Of a stretch of DNA of 9,478 nucleotides, positions 1-5,773 are shown in pieces. This stretch comes from CAYXPG01 sp964564845 (GTDB lineage: Bacteria > Planctomycetota > Phycisphaerae > Sedimentisphaerales > Anaerobacaceae): contig CAZMCN010000081.1 of NCBI GenBank assembly GCA_964564845.1, forward strand, positions 1 to 9,478, read 5' to 3'. The position numbers were made by a program, and so were the translations under genes. Within the stretch, counting starts at the first letter, position 1; each line of letters opens with the position of its first letter. The notes under the pieces were generated by a model. It was not told where the DNA came from. It searched no databases and was given only the letters and a program-made list of their open reading frames with translations.

Positions 1-231
1 TTTGCCTTTCATTGTAGGTTAATAATCCTTTTTTCCCACATGAAAGGCAATTTTTTTGCCAGTTTTACCTACAGATGCACCCTGTTTCACTTGATTTTCC
101 TGCAGAATTGAGTTGTGGGCTGTGAGGCATTGCAGAAAAATCGGTTGTGCTGATGTAAAAGTGATGGGTCTAAAAATAGATTTGTTTCTTTAGTGGACAT
201 GGGTTTGAGCCTGGCACTCTTAATAAATTCG
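1..231. other. non-coding left edge downstream of ptsI
   Basis: No convincing gene is visible. On the minus strand a 37-codon ORF (87-200, ATG) and an overlapping open frame without a good start end in TAA or TGA codons. Neither has a Shine-Dalgarno sequence or a recognisable family. The only clear structure is the inverted repeat at 2-50, annotated separately. No hairpin plus T-run follows ptsI on the minus strand immediately, so the end of the pts transcript is not seen here. Confidence 0.5.
2..57 (+). terminator. possible plus-strand terminator (11-bp inverted repeat plus T-run)
   Basis: A perfect 11-bp inverted repeat pairs 2-12 (TTGCCTTTCAT) with 40-50 (ATGAAAGGCAA) and is followed directly by seven T residues at 51-57. 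The layout fits a rho-independent terminator reading rightwards, for a gene ending left of the window. The 27-nt loop is long, and a second small hairpin (GGCAA 46-50 with TTGCC 56-60) competes with the main stem, so the call is tentative. Confidence 0.35.
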
Positions 232-1971
232 TCAAAAAACTTCAGGCAGGGTTTTACTTACAACGTTTCGCAGATACCCTGAAATCTGCCTTTCAGAATT
301 CATTCCAAGGACTTTCCTTGCAATATTGTTACAATCTTCGATGGTAACCGAGCGGATAATCTGCTTTATTTCCGGTATCATAGGGGGTGTCAGCGAAAGA
401 GTCCGTACGCCCATCCCCAGCAGGAGCATAATATACTCGGGTTCTGAAGCCATTTCACCACATACGCTGAGGTCTATTTGAGCTTTGTGTGCGTCCTGAA
501 TGACCGTTCTTATAAGGCGCAGGACAGCGGGGTCTCCGGAGGCGTACAGTGTGGAGACCAGCTCATTTCCTCTGTCAACAGCCAGGGTATATTGTATAAG
601 GTCATTTGTGCCGATACTGAAGAAATCAACCTCCCTTGCGAGGCTGGCAGCCGTCAAGGCAGCGGAAGGCGTCTCAATCATAATTCCTACCTGAGTGTTT
701 TTGTTGTAGTTTACAGATTCTTCGGCCAGGTCTTCCATAACGTCGTGGAGGACCATTTTGGCCTGTCTGCTCTCATGTAAGTTCGATATTAACGGAAACA
801 TTATTTTCACGTCGCCGAGCACCGATGCCCGAAGAATCGCCCGCAGTTGAGTCTTAAACATCACAAGATTTCTCAGGCAGAACCTTATTGACCTCAGTCC
901 TAAAAACGGATTCGGCTCAGGTGCGAATCGCCTGCTTTGAGTGTACTTGTCTGCACCGAGGTCCATAGTTCTAATTATTACAGGGCGGTGTTTGAAGACT
1001 CTGAGGGTTTCCGCATAAGCATTGTAATGGTCCTGCTCGGTAGGCTCACTCGGATTGTTAAGATACAGAAACTCAGTACGGTACAACCCGATTCCATCCC
1101 CCCCTTTTTGCAGGACAAACTCAGCTTCGTCCGGGAACTCGATATTGCCCAGCAGCGCTATCTTTACATTGTCTCGTGTAACAGCGGGTTTTTCTTTTAT
1201 CGCATCAAGTTTATGCTCGAACTCTTTGAATTCGAGCGAATACTTTTGATATTGTCGGATTGTCTCGTCATCGGGATTAACAATGACAATGCCGCGGTTT
1301 CCATCGATAATAACGATGTCTGCTCCACCGGTAATTTCAGTGAGGTCTTCGAGAGCCACGACTGCCGGTATCCCCAACGAGCGTGCGACAATGGCAGTAT
1401 GACTTGTGCGCCCTCCTGCATCGGTGGCAAGGCCCTTGACATATTTTTTGTTAAAACCGGCGGTTTGGGTGGGACTCAGTTCCCTTGCGATAACGACAAC
1501 CTCTTCAGTCAGGTGTTCGACATCCTCGCGTTTGCTGCCGAGCAGTTGTTTTAACAGACGTCTTTCAATATCGTAAATGTCGGCCGCCCGTTCGCTGATG
1601 TAGGCGTCAGAAACCTTTGTAAAGTGTGATGCAATCTCACGCAGCGTTGTCGAGACGGCATACTCTGCCGTAACCAAATCTGAATGAACCAAGTCCGTTA
1701 TTCTCTTTCGCAGACTTCTATCGTGAAGGAAACGCAGGTGAACGGCGAAGATGTCTTTTATTTTGCTGCGCTCGATATCTTTCTGCTTTTCCTGCAGCCC
1801 GGTCAATTCCTTGGTAGCGGCTCTGAAAGCATTCCTTGTACGCTGAATTTCAACCATTCGTTGCGACGGCTTTATCAAACGTCTCGGAATTCGATAGTCC
1901 TCGGAATCAATAATCAGCGATTTTGCAATCGAGATGCCCGGCGAGACGGCTATGCCTTTTTTAATTTCCAT
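232..1971 (-). CDS. ptsI: PTS Enzyme I (phosphoenolpyruvate-protein phosphotransferase)
   Basis: Enzyme I takes phosphate from phosphoenolpyruvate and passes it to HPr, the first step of the PTS relay in the cytoplasm. The 579-residue length is normal for the family. The N-terminal HPr-binding helical part (about 1-145) is followed by the swivelling phosphohistidine domain, with GGRTSH placing the active His at 191 (E. coli 189). The C-terminal PEP-binding barrel shows GLYRTEF (Arg298), IIRTMDLGADK (Arg334) and VCGEMASEPE, with catalytic Cys504 (E. coli 502). There is no N-terminal GAF domain, so this is an ordinary EI rather than the EI-Ntr (PtsP) type. The ATG lies inside the end of ptsH (11-bp overlap), which suggests translational coupling. 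The upstream Shine-Dalgarno is weak (GGTAGA-like). All catalytic residues checked are intact. Confidence 0.97.
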   Translation of the reverse strand: MEIKKGIAVSPGISIAKSLIIDSEDYRIPRRLIKPSQRMVEIQRTRNAFRAATKELTGLQEKQKDIERSKIKDIFAVHLRFLHDRSLRKRITDLVHSDLVTAEYAVSTTLREIASHFTKVSDAYISERAADIYDIERRLLKQLLGSKREDVEHLTEEVVVIARELSPTQTAGFNKKYVKGLATDAGGRTSHTAIVARSLGIPAVVALEDLTEITGGADIVIIDGNRGIVIVNPDDETIRQYQKYSLEFKEFEHKLDAIKEKPAVTRDNVKIALLGNIEFPDEAEFVLQKGGDGIGLYRTEFLYLNNPSEPTEQDHYNAYAETLRVFKHRPVIIRTMDLGADKYTQSRRFAPEPNPFLGLRSIRFCLRNLVMFKTQLRAILRASVLGDVKIMFPLISNLHESRQAKMVLHDVMEDLAEESVNYNKNTQVGIMIETPSAALTAASLAREVDFFSIGTNDLIQYTLAVDRGNELVSTLYASGDPAVLRLIRTVIQDAHKAQIDLSVCGEMASEPEYIMLLLGMGVRTLSLTPPMIPEIKQIIRSVTIEDCNNIARKVLGMNSERQISGYLRNVVSKTLPEVF

Positions 1972-2296
1972 CGTGCGGTTCTACCAGATTATGATTTCTT
2001 TTCTTATTTCCCGGCGACGGCTCATCAAACATTTTATCTTCCACAAGCTTCTTCAGGGCATTGAGCGCTTCCTGAGCGTCCGGCCCTTCGGCTTTAATAT
2101 TTAGTTTACTGCCTACAGTTGCAGCGAGCATGCTAATCTGCATAATGCTTTTTCCATCCACGCTGGTCTGCTCATTGCTGACAGAAATATCGCACTTGAA
2201 CTGATTTGCAATATCAACAAACTGCATCGCAGGACGCATATGCAGTCCGTCCGCATTTTTAATCTCAACCTGCATTTCACAAGCTGTTTTCTCCAA
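1961..2296 (-). CDS. ptsH: phosphocarrier protein HPr, with C-terminal extension
   Basis: HPr carries phosphate from Enzyme I to EIIA proteins. The N-terminal site reads GLHMRPA with the phosphorylated His at 19 (usually GLHARPA). Exactly 31 residues later Ser50 sits in GKSIMQIS, matching the His15/Ser46 spacing of HPr proteins regulated by HPr kinase/phosphorylase. The protein is 111 residues where 85-90 is usual. The extra length is mostly a polar C-terminal tail (about 92-111) whose coding end overlaps the ptsI start. The start is TTG, chosen because AGGAG lies 8 nt upstream. The only alternative, ATG at codon 8 (2275), has no well-spaced Shine-Dalgarno and would cut into the first beta strand. 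Dual-site conservation suggests a signalling role in addition to phosphotransfer. Confidence 0.95.
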   Translation of the reverse strand: MEKTACEMQVEIKNADGLHMRPAMQFVDIANQFKCDISVSNEQTSVDGKSIMQISMLAATVGSKLNIKAEGPDAQEALNALKKLVEDKMFDEPSPGNKKRNHNLVEPHDGN

Positions 2297-2304
2297 AGTA
2301 TCTT

Positions 2305-2309
2305 CTCCT
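2305..2309 (-). promoter_or_regulatory. ribosome binding site deciding the ptsH TTG start
   Basis: On the minus strand AGGAG stands 8 nt before the TTG at 2296. This is the best Shine-Dalgarno near the gene and supports TTG over the downstream in-frame ATG at 2275. Confidence 0.7.
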
Positions 2310-2357
2310 GTCTGTATTCTCTTCGGGCCGGGCTTTTACCATGCGCCCATCGATATA

Positions 2358-2831
2358 TTACAAATATGGGTCGTCATCTGCTTCTTTGAGCAGCTCTTCA
2401 ATGGCCCCGGCAGTCTGTGACTGTCTAAGGAACTTACGGAATCTGTCTTTTTGCAAATGTCTGAAAATACTCTCCATTATCTGTAGGTGTTCATCGTCGC
2501 TGCCTAAGGGGCTGACCAGGAATATCACCGAATAAACGGGCTGTTTATCAAGCGAAGAGAAATCGATACCGCTGCTGCTTCTGCCGACCGTAGCAACCGG
2601 CTTTTTAACCACTGTTGATTTGATGTGCGGTATGGCAACACCCTTGCCTATTCCGGTACTTGCTTCATTTTCTCTTTTTATGACTGCTTCGACAATCTTT
2701 TTGCAATTACCATTGCCGAGTCGGCCGGCTTTATCGAGAGCCGTAACAAGCTCTTCTATTACGTCGTCTCGGTCTTTTGCTTTCAGTTCAGGTATTATGG
2801 CTTCAAAACAAATAAAATCTGCAAACTTCAT
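2358..2831 (-). CDS. ptsN: PTS EIIA component, fructose/nitrogen (PtsN-like) type
   Basis: This is a single-domain EIIA of the mannitol/fructose/Ntr class, 157 residues (E. coli PtsN is 163). The phosphorylation site is in TGIGKGVAIPH, with His69 as phospho-acceptor (PtsN His73). The rest follows the fold's usual pattern: an N-terminal helix pair, a central SVIFLVSP strand, and a helix with DDEHLQIMESIFRHL. It should accept phosphate from the HPr encoded 61 bp downstream. No EIIB or EIIC gene lies nearby, and the gene directly follows hpf. That is the setting of regulatory PtsN proteins, which act by protein contacts rather than by sugar uptake; this role is inferred. The Shine-Dalgarno is modest (AGGG about 6 nt before ATG). 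A domain of a fructose permease that has lost its partners is the alternative. Confidence 0.9.
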   Translation of the reverse strand: MKFADFICFEAIIPELKAKDRDDVIEELVTALDKAGRLGNGNCKKIVEAVIKRENEASTGIGKGVAIPHIKSTVVKKPVATVGRSSSGIDFSSLDKQPVYSVIFLVSPLGSDDEHLQIMESIFRHLQKDRFRKFLRQSQTAGAIEELLKEADDDPYL

Positions 2832-2862
2832 CTATTACCCTAAAGAAATTCCTTACGGTTTA

Positions 2863-2886
2863 CTTGGCCGAATCAAAAACGCCAAG
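2863..2886 (-). other. small hairpin in the hpf-ptsN spacer
   Basis: CTTGGC at 2863-2868 pairs with GCCAAG at 2881-2886 around a 12-nt loop within the 87-bp gap between hpf and ptsN. No T-run follows on the minus strand, so it is not a standard terminator. It could affect mRNA processing or be chance. Confidence 0.25.
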
Positions 2887-2918
2887 AGCGCATCAGCACA
2901 AAACCCGCGTTGTTTCAA

Positions 2919-3230
2919 CTATGCACCGCCTGTATGTTTGTTGTTACGTTCCCTTTTCTTTCTTTTTCTGAGCTGCCTTTCAAGTTTGTGCACTGCTATA
3001 TCGATGCATTTGTAAGCATCTTCGGAGGTCTCAGCGGCGATGAAAATCTTGTTATGTTTAGCCCTTGCTATTATCTCGGCGCTGGTATTACCATTCTTAT
3101 CACTGTCAATAATCACCTCAACCTGATTGATGCTGTTATAATACTTTGGGAGCTTTGAAGTTTTTTTTTCTGCGTGTCTTTTGATATCTTCCGTTATCTC
3201 GATGTGCTTACTGCTAATTGTAAAAAGCAA
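2919..3230 (-). CDS. hpf: short ribosome hibernation promoting factor
   Basis: HPF/RaiA-family proteins bind the 30S decoding centre and hold ribosomes inactive when growth slows. The predicted 103-residue protein begins LFTISSKHIEITEDIKRHAE, the usual first strand and helix. It ends with the family's basic helix (SEDAYKCIDIAVHKLERQLRK) and a lysine/arginine-rich tail. The C-terminal dimerisation domain of long HPF (about 180 residues) is absent, so it is the short form. No ATG is available. TTG at 3230 is chosen because AAGGAG lies 7 nt upstream, whereas the TTG two codons earlier (3236) would leave 1 nt. The gene sits between DUF502 and ptsN, an arrangement that recalls the hpf-ptsN pairing downstream of rpoN in Proteobacteria, but there is no rpoN here. 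Confidence 0.93.
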   Translation of the reverse strand: MLFTISSKHIEITEDIKRHAEKKTSKLPKYYNSINQVEVIIDSDKNGNTSAEIIARAKHNKIFIAAETSEDAYKCIDIAVHKLERQLRKRKKRERNNKHTGGA

Positions 3231-3237
3231 GGTCAAT

Positions 3238-3243
3238 CTCCTT
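3238..3243 (-). promoter_or_regulatory. ribosome binding site deciding the hpf start
   Basis: AAGGAG on the minus strand is 7 nt from the TTG at 3230 and only 1 nt from the TTG at 3236, so the downstream codon is the likely start. A TATAAT hexamer overlaps just upstream (3245-3250), but no matching -35 element was found. Confidence 0.65.
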
Positions 3244-3268
3244 AATTATATTCGACCAAAATCCGTTT

Positions 3269-3967
3269 TTATTTTTCTTTGCTTTGCGAATCAGCTTTCG
3301 GCAAAGCAGCTGCCTGCTCGTTACTCGGTACTATAACACCGCCGCTGACGGTAAATCTCAACGCTTCTTCTATTGTTATATCAAGGTCTATAGTCTGTTC
3401 TTTCGGTACCATTATCACAAAGCCGGTAAATGGCGTTGGTGAAGTGGGTATAAGAATGGTAAGAAATTCCTTTTCGAGGCTGTCAACGACTTTTTTAAGA
3501 CCGCTTCCGGTAACCATACCCATCGACCATATGCCCTTTCGGGGATACTCAACCGCAACGACCCTTGAGAACATCTTCTTTTGCTTCTCCTGGGTGAGCA
3601 GAAAATCGGTAATCTGTTTTACATAGGGGTAAACCTGCCTCAGGAACGGCGTGTTCATTATAAACTTTTCAATCATTCGCCAGATGGTTTTTCCAACGAC
3701 ACTGGCTAATATCGCGCCGATTATAAATACTGCAAATAACGCTATAAGAAAACCTGCGATAGATAAAGCTCCATCTATCCAGAATTTTTTCAGTTCTTCG
3801 GTGCTGCCGCCGACAGCTATTATCAGGCTAATGAGACCACGTTTAATATGGATACTGATATTTTTCTGGATGAAACTGTACCCCCATACGAATATCCAGA
3901 TCGTTACTATCGTCGGCAGTAGTACAGCCAATCCACGCAAAAAGTAACTCTTAAAACGTCCTGCCAT
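3269..3967 (-). CDS. DUF502 family membrane protein
   Basis: The protein matches the DUF502 family (related to plant LIKE-COV proteins), whose biochemical role in bacteria is not known to me. Near the N-terminus, YFLRGLAVLLPTIVTIWIFV forms a first membrane segment with the family's FLRGL..LLP..T pattern. A second long hydrophobic segment spans roughly residues 68-98. A soluble domain follows, with family-typical PFLRQVYPYVKQI, GMVTG, and the IPTSPTPFTGFVIMVP stretch. The C-terminal tail is charged and low in complexity. The 232-residue form starts at ATG 3967, with AAGGA 7 nt upstream; the ATG two codons earlier (3973) leaves only about 1 nt. It lies 38 bp before hpf and is probably first in the hpf-pts transcript. 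Confidence 0.88.
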   Translation of the reverse strand: MAGRFKSYFLRGLAVLLPTIVTIWIFVWGYSFIQKNISIHIKRGLISLIIAVGGSTEELKKFWIDGALSIAGFLIALFAVFIIGAILASVVGKTIWRMIEKFIMNTPFLRQVYPYVKQITDFLLTQEKQKKMFSRVVAVEYPRKGIWSMGMVTGSGLKKVVDSLEKEFLTILIPTSPTPFTGFVIMVPKEQTIDLDITIEEALRFTVSGGVIVPSNEQAAALPKADSQSKEK

Positions 3968-3981
3968 TGGCATATCCTTAA

Positions 3982-3997
3982 CAACAATCCTTTGTTG
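3982..3997 (-). other. leader hairpin before the DUF502 gene
   Basis: CAACAA (3982-3987) pairs with TTGTTG (3992-3997) around a 4-nt loop, immediately upstream of the Shine-Dalgarno of the DUF502 gene. The stem is short and A/T-rich, so any effect on translation would be mild. Confidence 0.25.
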
Positions 3998-4070
3998 CTG
4001 TTGTTTTTACAATGTGTTCGGCATCGGTTGGGAATTAAGCATAAAAACCGTTTTTTCACCTGAACGCCAT

Positions 4071-4099
4071 ATCTTAATTTATCCTTTTTTCGAAGTCAA
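4071..4099 (-). promoter_or_regulatory. candidate sigma70-type promoter for the DUF502-hpf-pts run
   Basis: On the minus strand TTGACT (4094-4099, 5/6 of consensus) is separated by 17 nt from TAAGAT (4071-4076, 4/6 of consensus). It lies about 100 nt upstream of the DUF502 start, just after the stop of the preceding gene. This is a pattern match by eye in an A/T-rich gap, so it is tentative. Confidence 0.4.
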
Positions 4100-4109
4100 T
4101 AAAAAAGTC

Positions 4110-5162
4110 TTATTTTTCCTGCGAACCACGATACATCGGGGTGGTATCGGGCAGATGTGCACCGAGCAGATGTATTGCCCCCCCGGGCAGTGAAGCAATC
4201 ATCCAGACAGCTCGCTGGCAAAGCGCCAGTGCGGATGCCGCTTCCTCGCCGGCGCCGGCGAACTTAATAAACAGAAAAGCAAGCATGAATTCCACTACCA
4301 CAGCACCTCCAATACTGACAGGCACCGCCCCAAGAACCCAGGTCAGCGTGAAAAATACGTAGTAATATTTCAGACTGACATTCACACCGAGATTTACTCC
4401 GAGAAACCAGAAACCTGTAATCGTTACCATTTGCAGAAAAACCGTCAGGCCGAACGCCGTCAGGATTGACAGCGGTTTTCTGGAGTAAAGTACTATCGAA
4501 TCCTTTAGTTTTCTCGCAAGCTTTATGCCGAGCGTTCGGATTTTTAACCAGCTCTTAGCCAATAATTTCCTGCCTTTATTGTGCCCAGACAACAGAGCCG
4601 GAATCGCCGCTGCGCCGAGAGCGACCCCAAAAAATATCCATTTGTATTTGGAAGCGGTATCGATAAAACCCCTGCCGCCGGCTGTGAACTGAATACCTCG
4701 ACCACGCAAAAACAATATGTAGAAAAAGATAGCGATGGCTAATGTGCTTGCTAATCCGACTGCTCTGTCAACAAATACACTCAAAGCCGCCTGGAACCAT
4801 CTGTCGCTGTGCTTTTTGACATACCAGGCCCGAACCAAATCACCTCCCACAGAGCCCGGCATAAAATTGTTGTAGAAAGTGCCGAGAAAATGCAGCCTGA
4901 CCGCCGCCCAAAAGGGTATGAAAACCGACTGAGTCCTCAATAATATCCACCAGCGCAATCCTATTAATGCCTGGCAAAAAACAAAAACCACCAGAGCGCC
5001 TGCAAAAAACCATAAATTCATCTCACCAAAAATTTGTTTTAAGTTGGCCCACCTCTGGCCTTGGGAAACCCAACGAACCCCCAGAGCAATCCCCCAAACA
5101 ACCACAGCGATACGCAAAAACAAAAATATGTTTTTACTTTTTTTGACTTTCGCCTCTGCCAT
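4110..5162 (-). CDS. lysylphosphatidylglycerol-synthase transmembrane / UPF0104 family protein
   Basis: A 350-residue polytopic membrane protein with about seven to eight hydrophobic segments. It carries the hallmarks of the LPG-synthase transmembrane (flippase-like, AglD-related) family: FYNNFMPGSVGGDLVRAWYV near residue 105 (family pattern N-x-x-P-x-x-x-GGD-x-x-R) and a C-terminal VPVSIGGAVVVEFM segment (pattern P-x-S-x-GG-x-x-x-x-E). There is no soluble aminoacyl-transferase domain, so it is not a full MprF. Family members move or modify lipid-linked substrates; the exact substrate cannot be read from sequence. The ATG at 5162 lacks a good Shine-Dalgarno. It is followed 136 bp later by the DUF502 gene and is divergent from hisI. 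Confidence 0.85.
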   Translation of the reverse strand: MAEAKVKKSKNIFLFLRIAVVVWGIALGVRWVSQGQRWANLKQIFGEMNLWFFAGALVVFVFCQALIGLRWWILLRTQSVFIPFWAAVRLHFLGTFYNNFMPGSVGGDLVRAWYVKKHSDRWFQAALSVFVDRAVGLASTLAIAIFFYILFLRGRGIQFTAGGRGFIDTASKYKWIFFGVALGAAAIPALLSGHNKGRKLLAKSWLKIRTLGIKLARKLKDSIVLYSRKPLSILTAFGLTVFLQMVTITGFWFLGVNLGVNVSLKYYYVFFTLTWVLGAVPVSIGGAVVVEFMLAFLFIKFAGAGEEAASALALCQRAVWMIASLPGGAIHLLGAHLPDTTPMYRGSQEK

Positions 5163-5305
5163 TATTGGAGTAATTTGCCTTAAAAAAACTTGTTTTTGCA
5201 GATAATAACAGGTAACATCAGCTTTTACAAGTTACCGGAAACCTGTTTTGCAAAAATATTGCAAACCAGGAACCTGCCGGCAACGACAATTTAGGAGATT
5301 TACAA
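5163..5305. promoter_or_regulatory. divergent intergenic region between the UPF0104 gene and hisI
   Basis: This 143-bp gap must hold promoters for both directions. On the minus strand TTGTAA (5225-5230) and TATTAT (5202-5207) with a 17-nt spacer form a weak promoter for the membrane protein gene. On the plus strand GATAAT (5201-5206) is a possible -10 without a clear -35. Two mutually exclusive stems are possible: GGTAAC 5211-5216 with GTTACC 5231-5236, and AACAGGT 5207-5213 with ACCTGTT 5241-5247. Confidence 0.4.
5242..5270 (+). promoter_or_regulatory. 12-bp imperfect inverted repeat upstream of hisI
   Basis: CCTGTTTTGCAA (5242-5253) and TTGCAAACCAGG (5259-5270) match as inverted arms at 11 of 12 positions around a 5-bp AAATA centre. 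It ends 35 bp before the hisI GTG. It could be an operator for a dimeric regulator or a leader hairpin. No T-run follows, so a terminator is unlikely. Confidence 0.45.
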
Positions 5306-5725
5306 GTGGCTGCTAAGGCAATTAGCGAAGAAAGTACTGACTTTAATCCGAGATTTGACGATAACGGCTTAATTACTGCTATCGCCCAGGATGCAAAGAC
5401 CGGCCAAATATTGATGGTCGGTTATATGAATCGTGAAGCGCTGGATTTGACAATTCAAACCGGCTACGCCAATTACTTTAGCAGGTCGCGGCAAAAAATA
5501 TGGAAGAAGGGTGAGCAGAGCGGTCACTTCCAAAAAGTAGAGCAGATACTTGTTGATTGTGACCAGGACTGCATTGTTCTGAAAGTAAAAGTTGACGCCG
5601 GCCAATGCCACATCGGCTATCAGTCCTGCTTTTACAGGAAACTCACCAAAAACTCAGATAAAGTCGAAGGGCTTGAATTTATCGCAGAAAAAGTCTACGA
5701 CCCCAGAGAAACTTATAAAAAATGA
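5306..5725 (+). CDS. hisI: phosphoribosyl-AMP cyclohydrolase
   Basis: HisI opens the adenine ring of phosphoribosyl-AMP, the third step of histidine biosynthesis, in the cytoplasm. The 139-residue protein is the stand-alone form without a HisE pyrophosphohydrolase domain. Family motifs are complete: SRSRQKIWKKGEQSGH (residues 59-74); the metal site DCDQD with Asp84, Asp86 and Asp88; and the zinc cysteines Cys85, Cys101 and Cys108 (GQCHIGYQSCFYR), with spacings that fit known HisI enzymes. The start is GTG, with AGGAG (5293-5297) 8 nt upstream. It is the only plus-strand gene here and has no his neighbours, so the pathway genes must be scattered. It converges with the dipeptidase gene, with a 48-bp gap containing only a weak A/T-rich hairpin. 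Confidence 0.96.
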   Translation: MAAKAISEESTDFNPRFDDNGLITAIAQDAKTGQILMVGYMNREALDLTIQTGYANYFSRSRQKIWKKGEQSGHFQKVEQILVDCDQDCIVLKVKVDAGQCHIGYQSCFYRKLTKNSDKVEGLEFIAEKVYDPRETYKK

Positions 5726-5773
5726 CTAAACTCACAGACCGTATTTATCTCCTGTTAACCGTCGAATACCAAT

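Noticed and set aside
87..200. 37-codon minus-strand ORF downstream of ptsI
   Set aside because: There is no Shine-Dalgarno, no recognisable family, and overlapping frames are about equally open; chance is the simplest reading.
937..1554. 205-codon plus-strand open frame antisense to ptsI
   Set aside because: It lies wholly inside the well-supported ptsI gene, has no family motifs and no ribosome binding site worth noting; it is a shadow of the coding strand.
4025..4056. CGGTT/AACCG stem followed by T6 on the plus strand
   Set aside because: The stem is only 5 bp with a 16-nt loop, and no plus-strand gene precedes it, so a terminator role is not supported.
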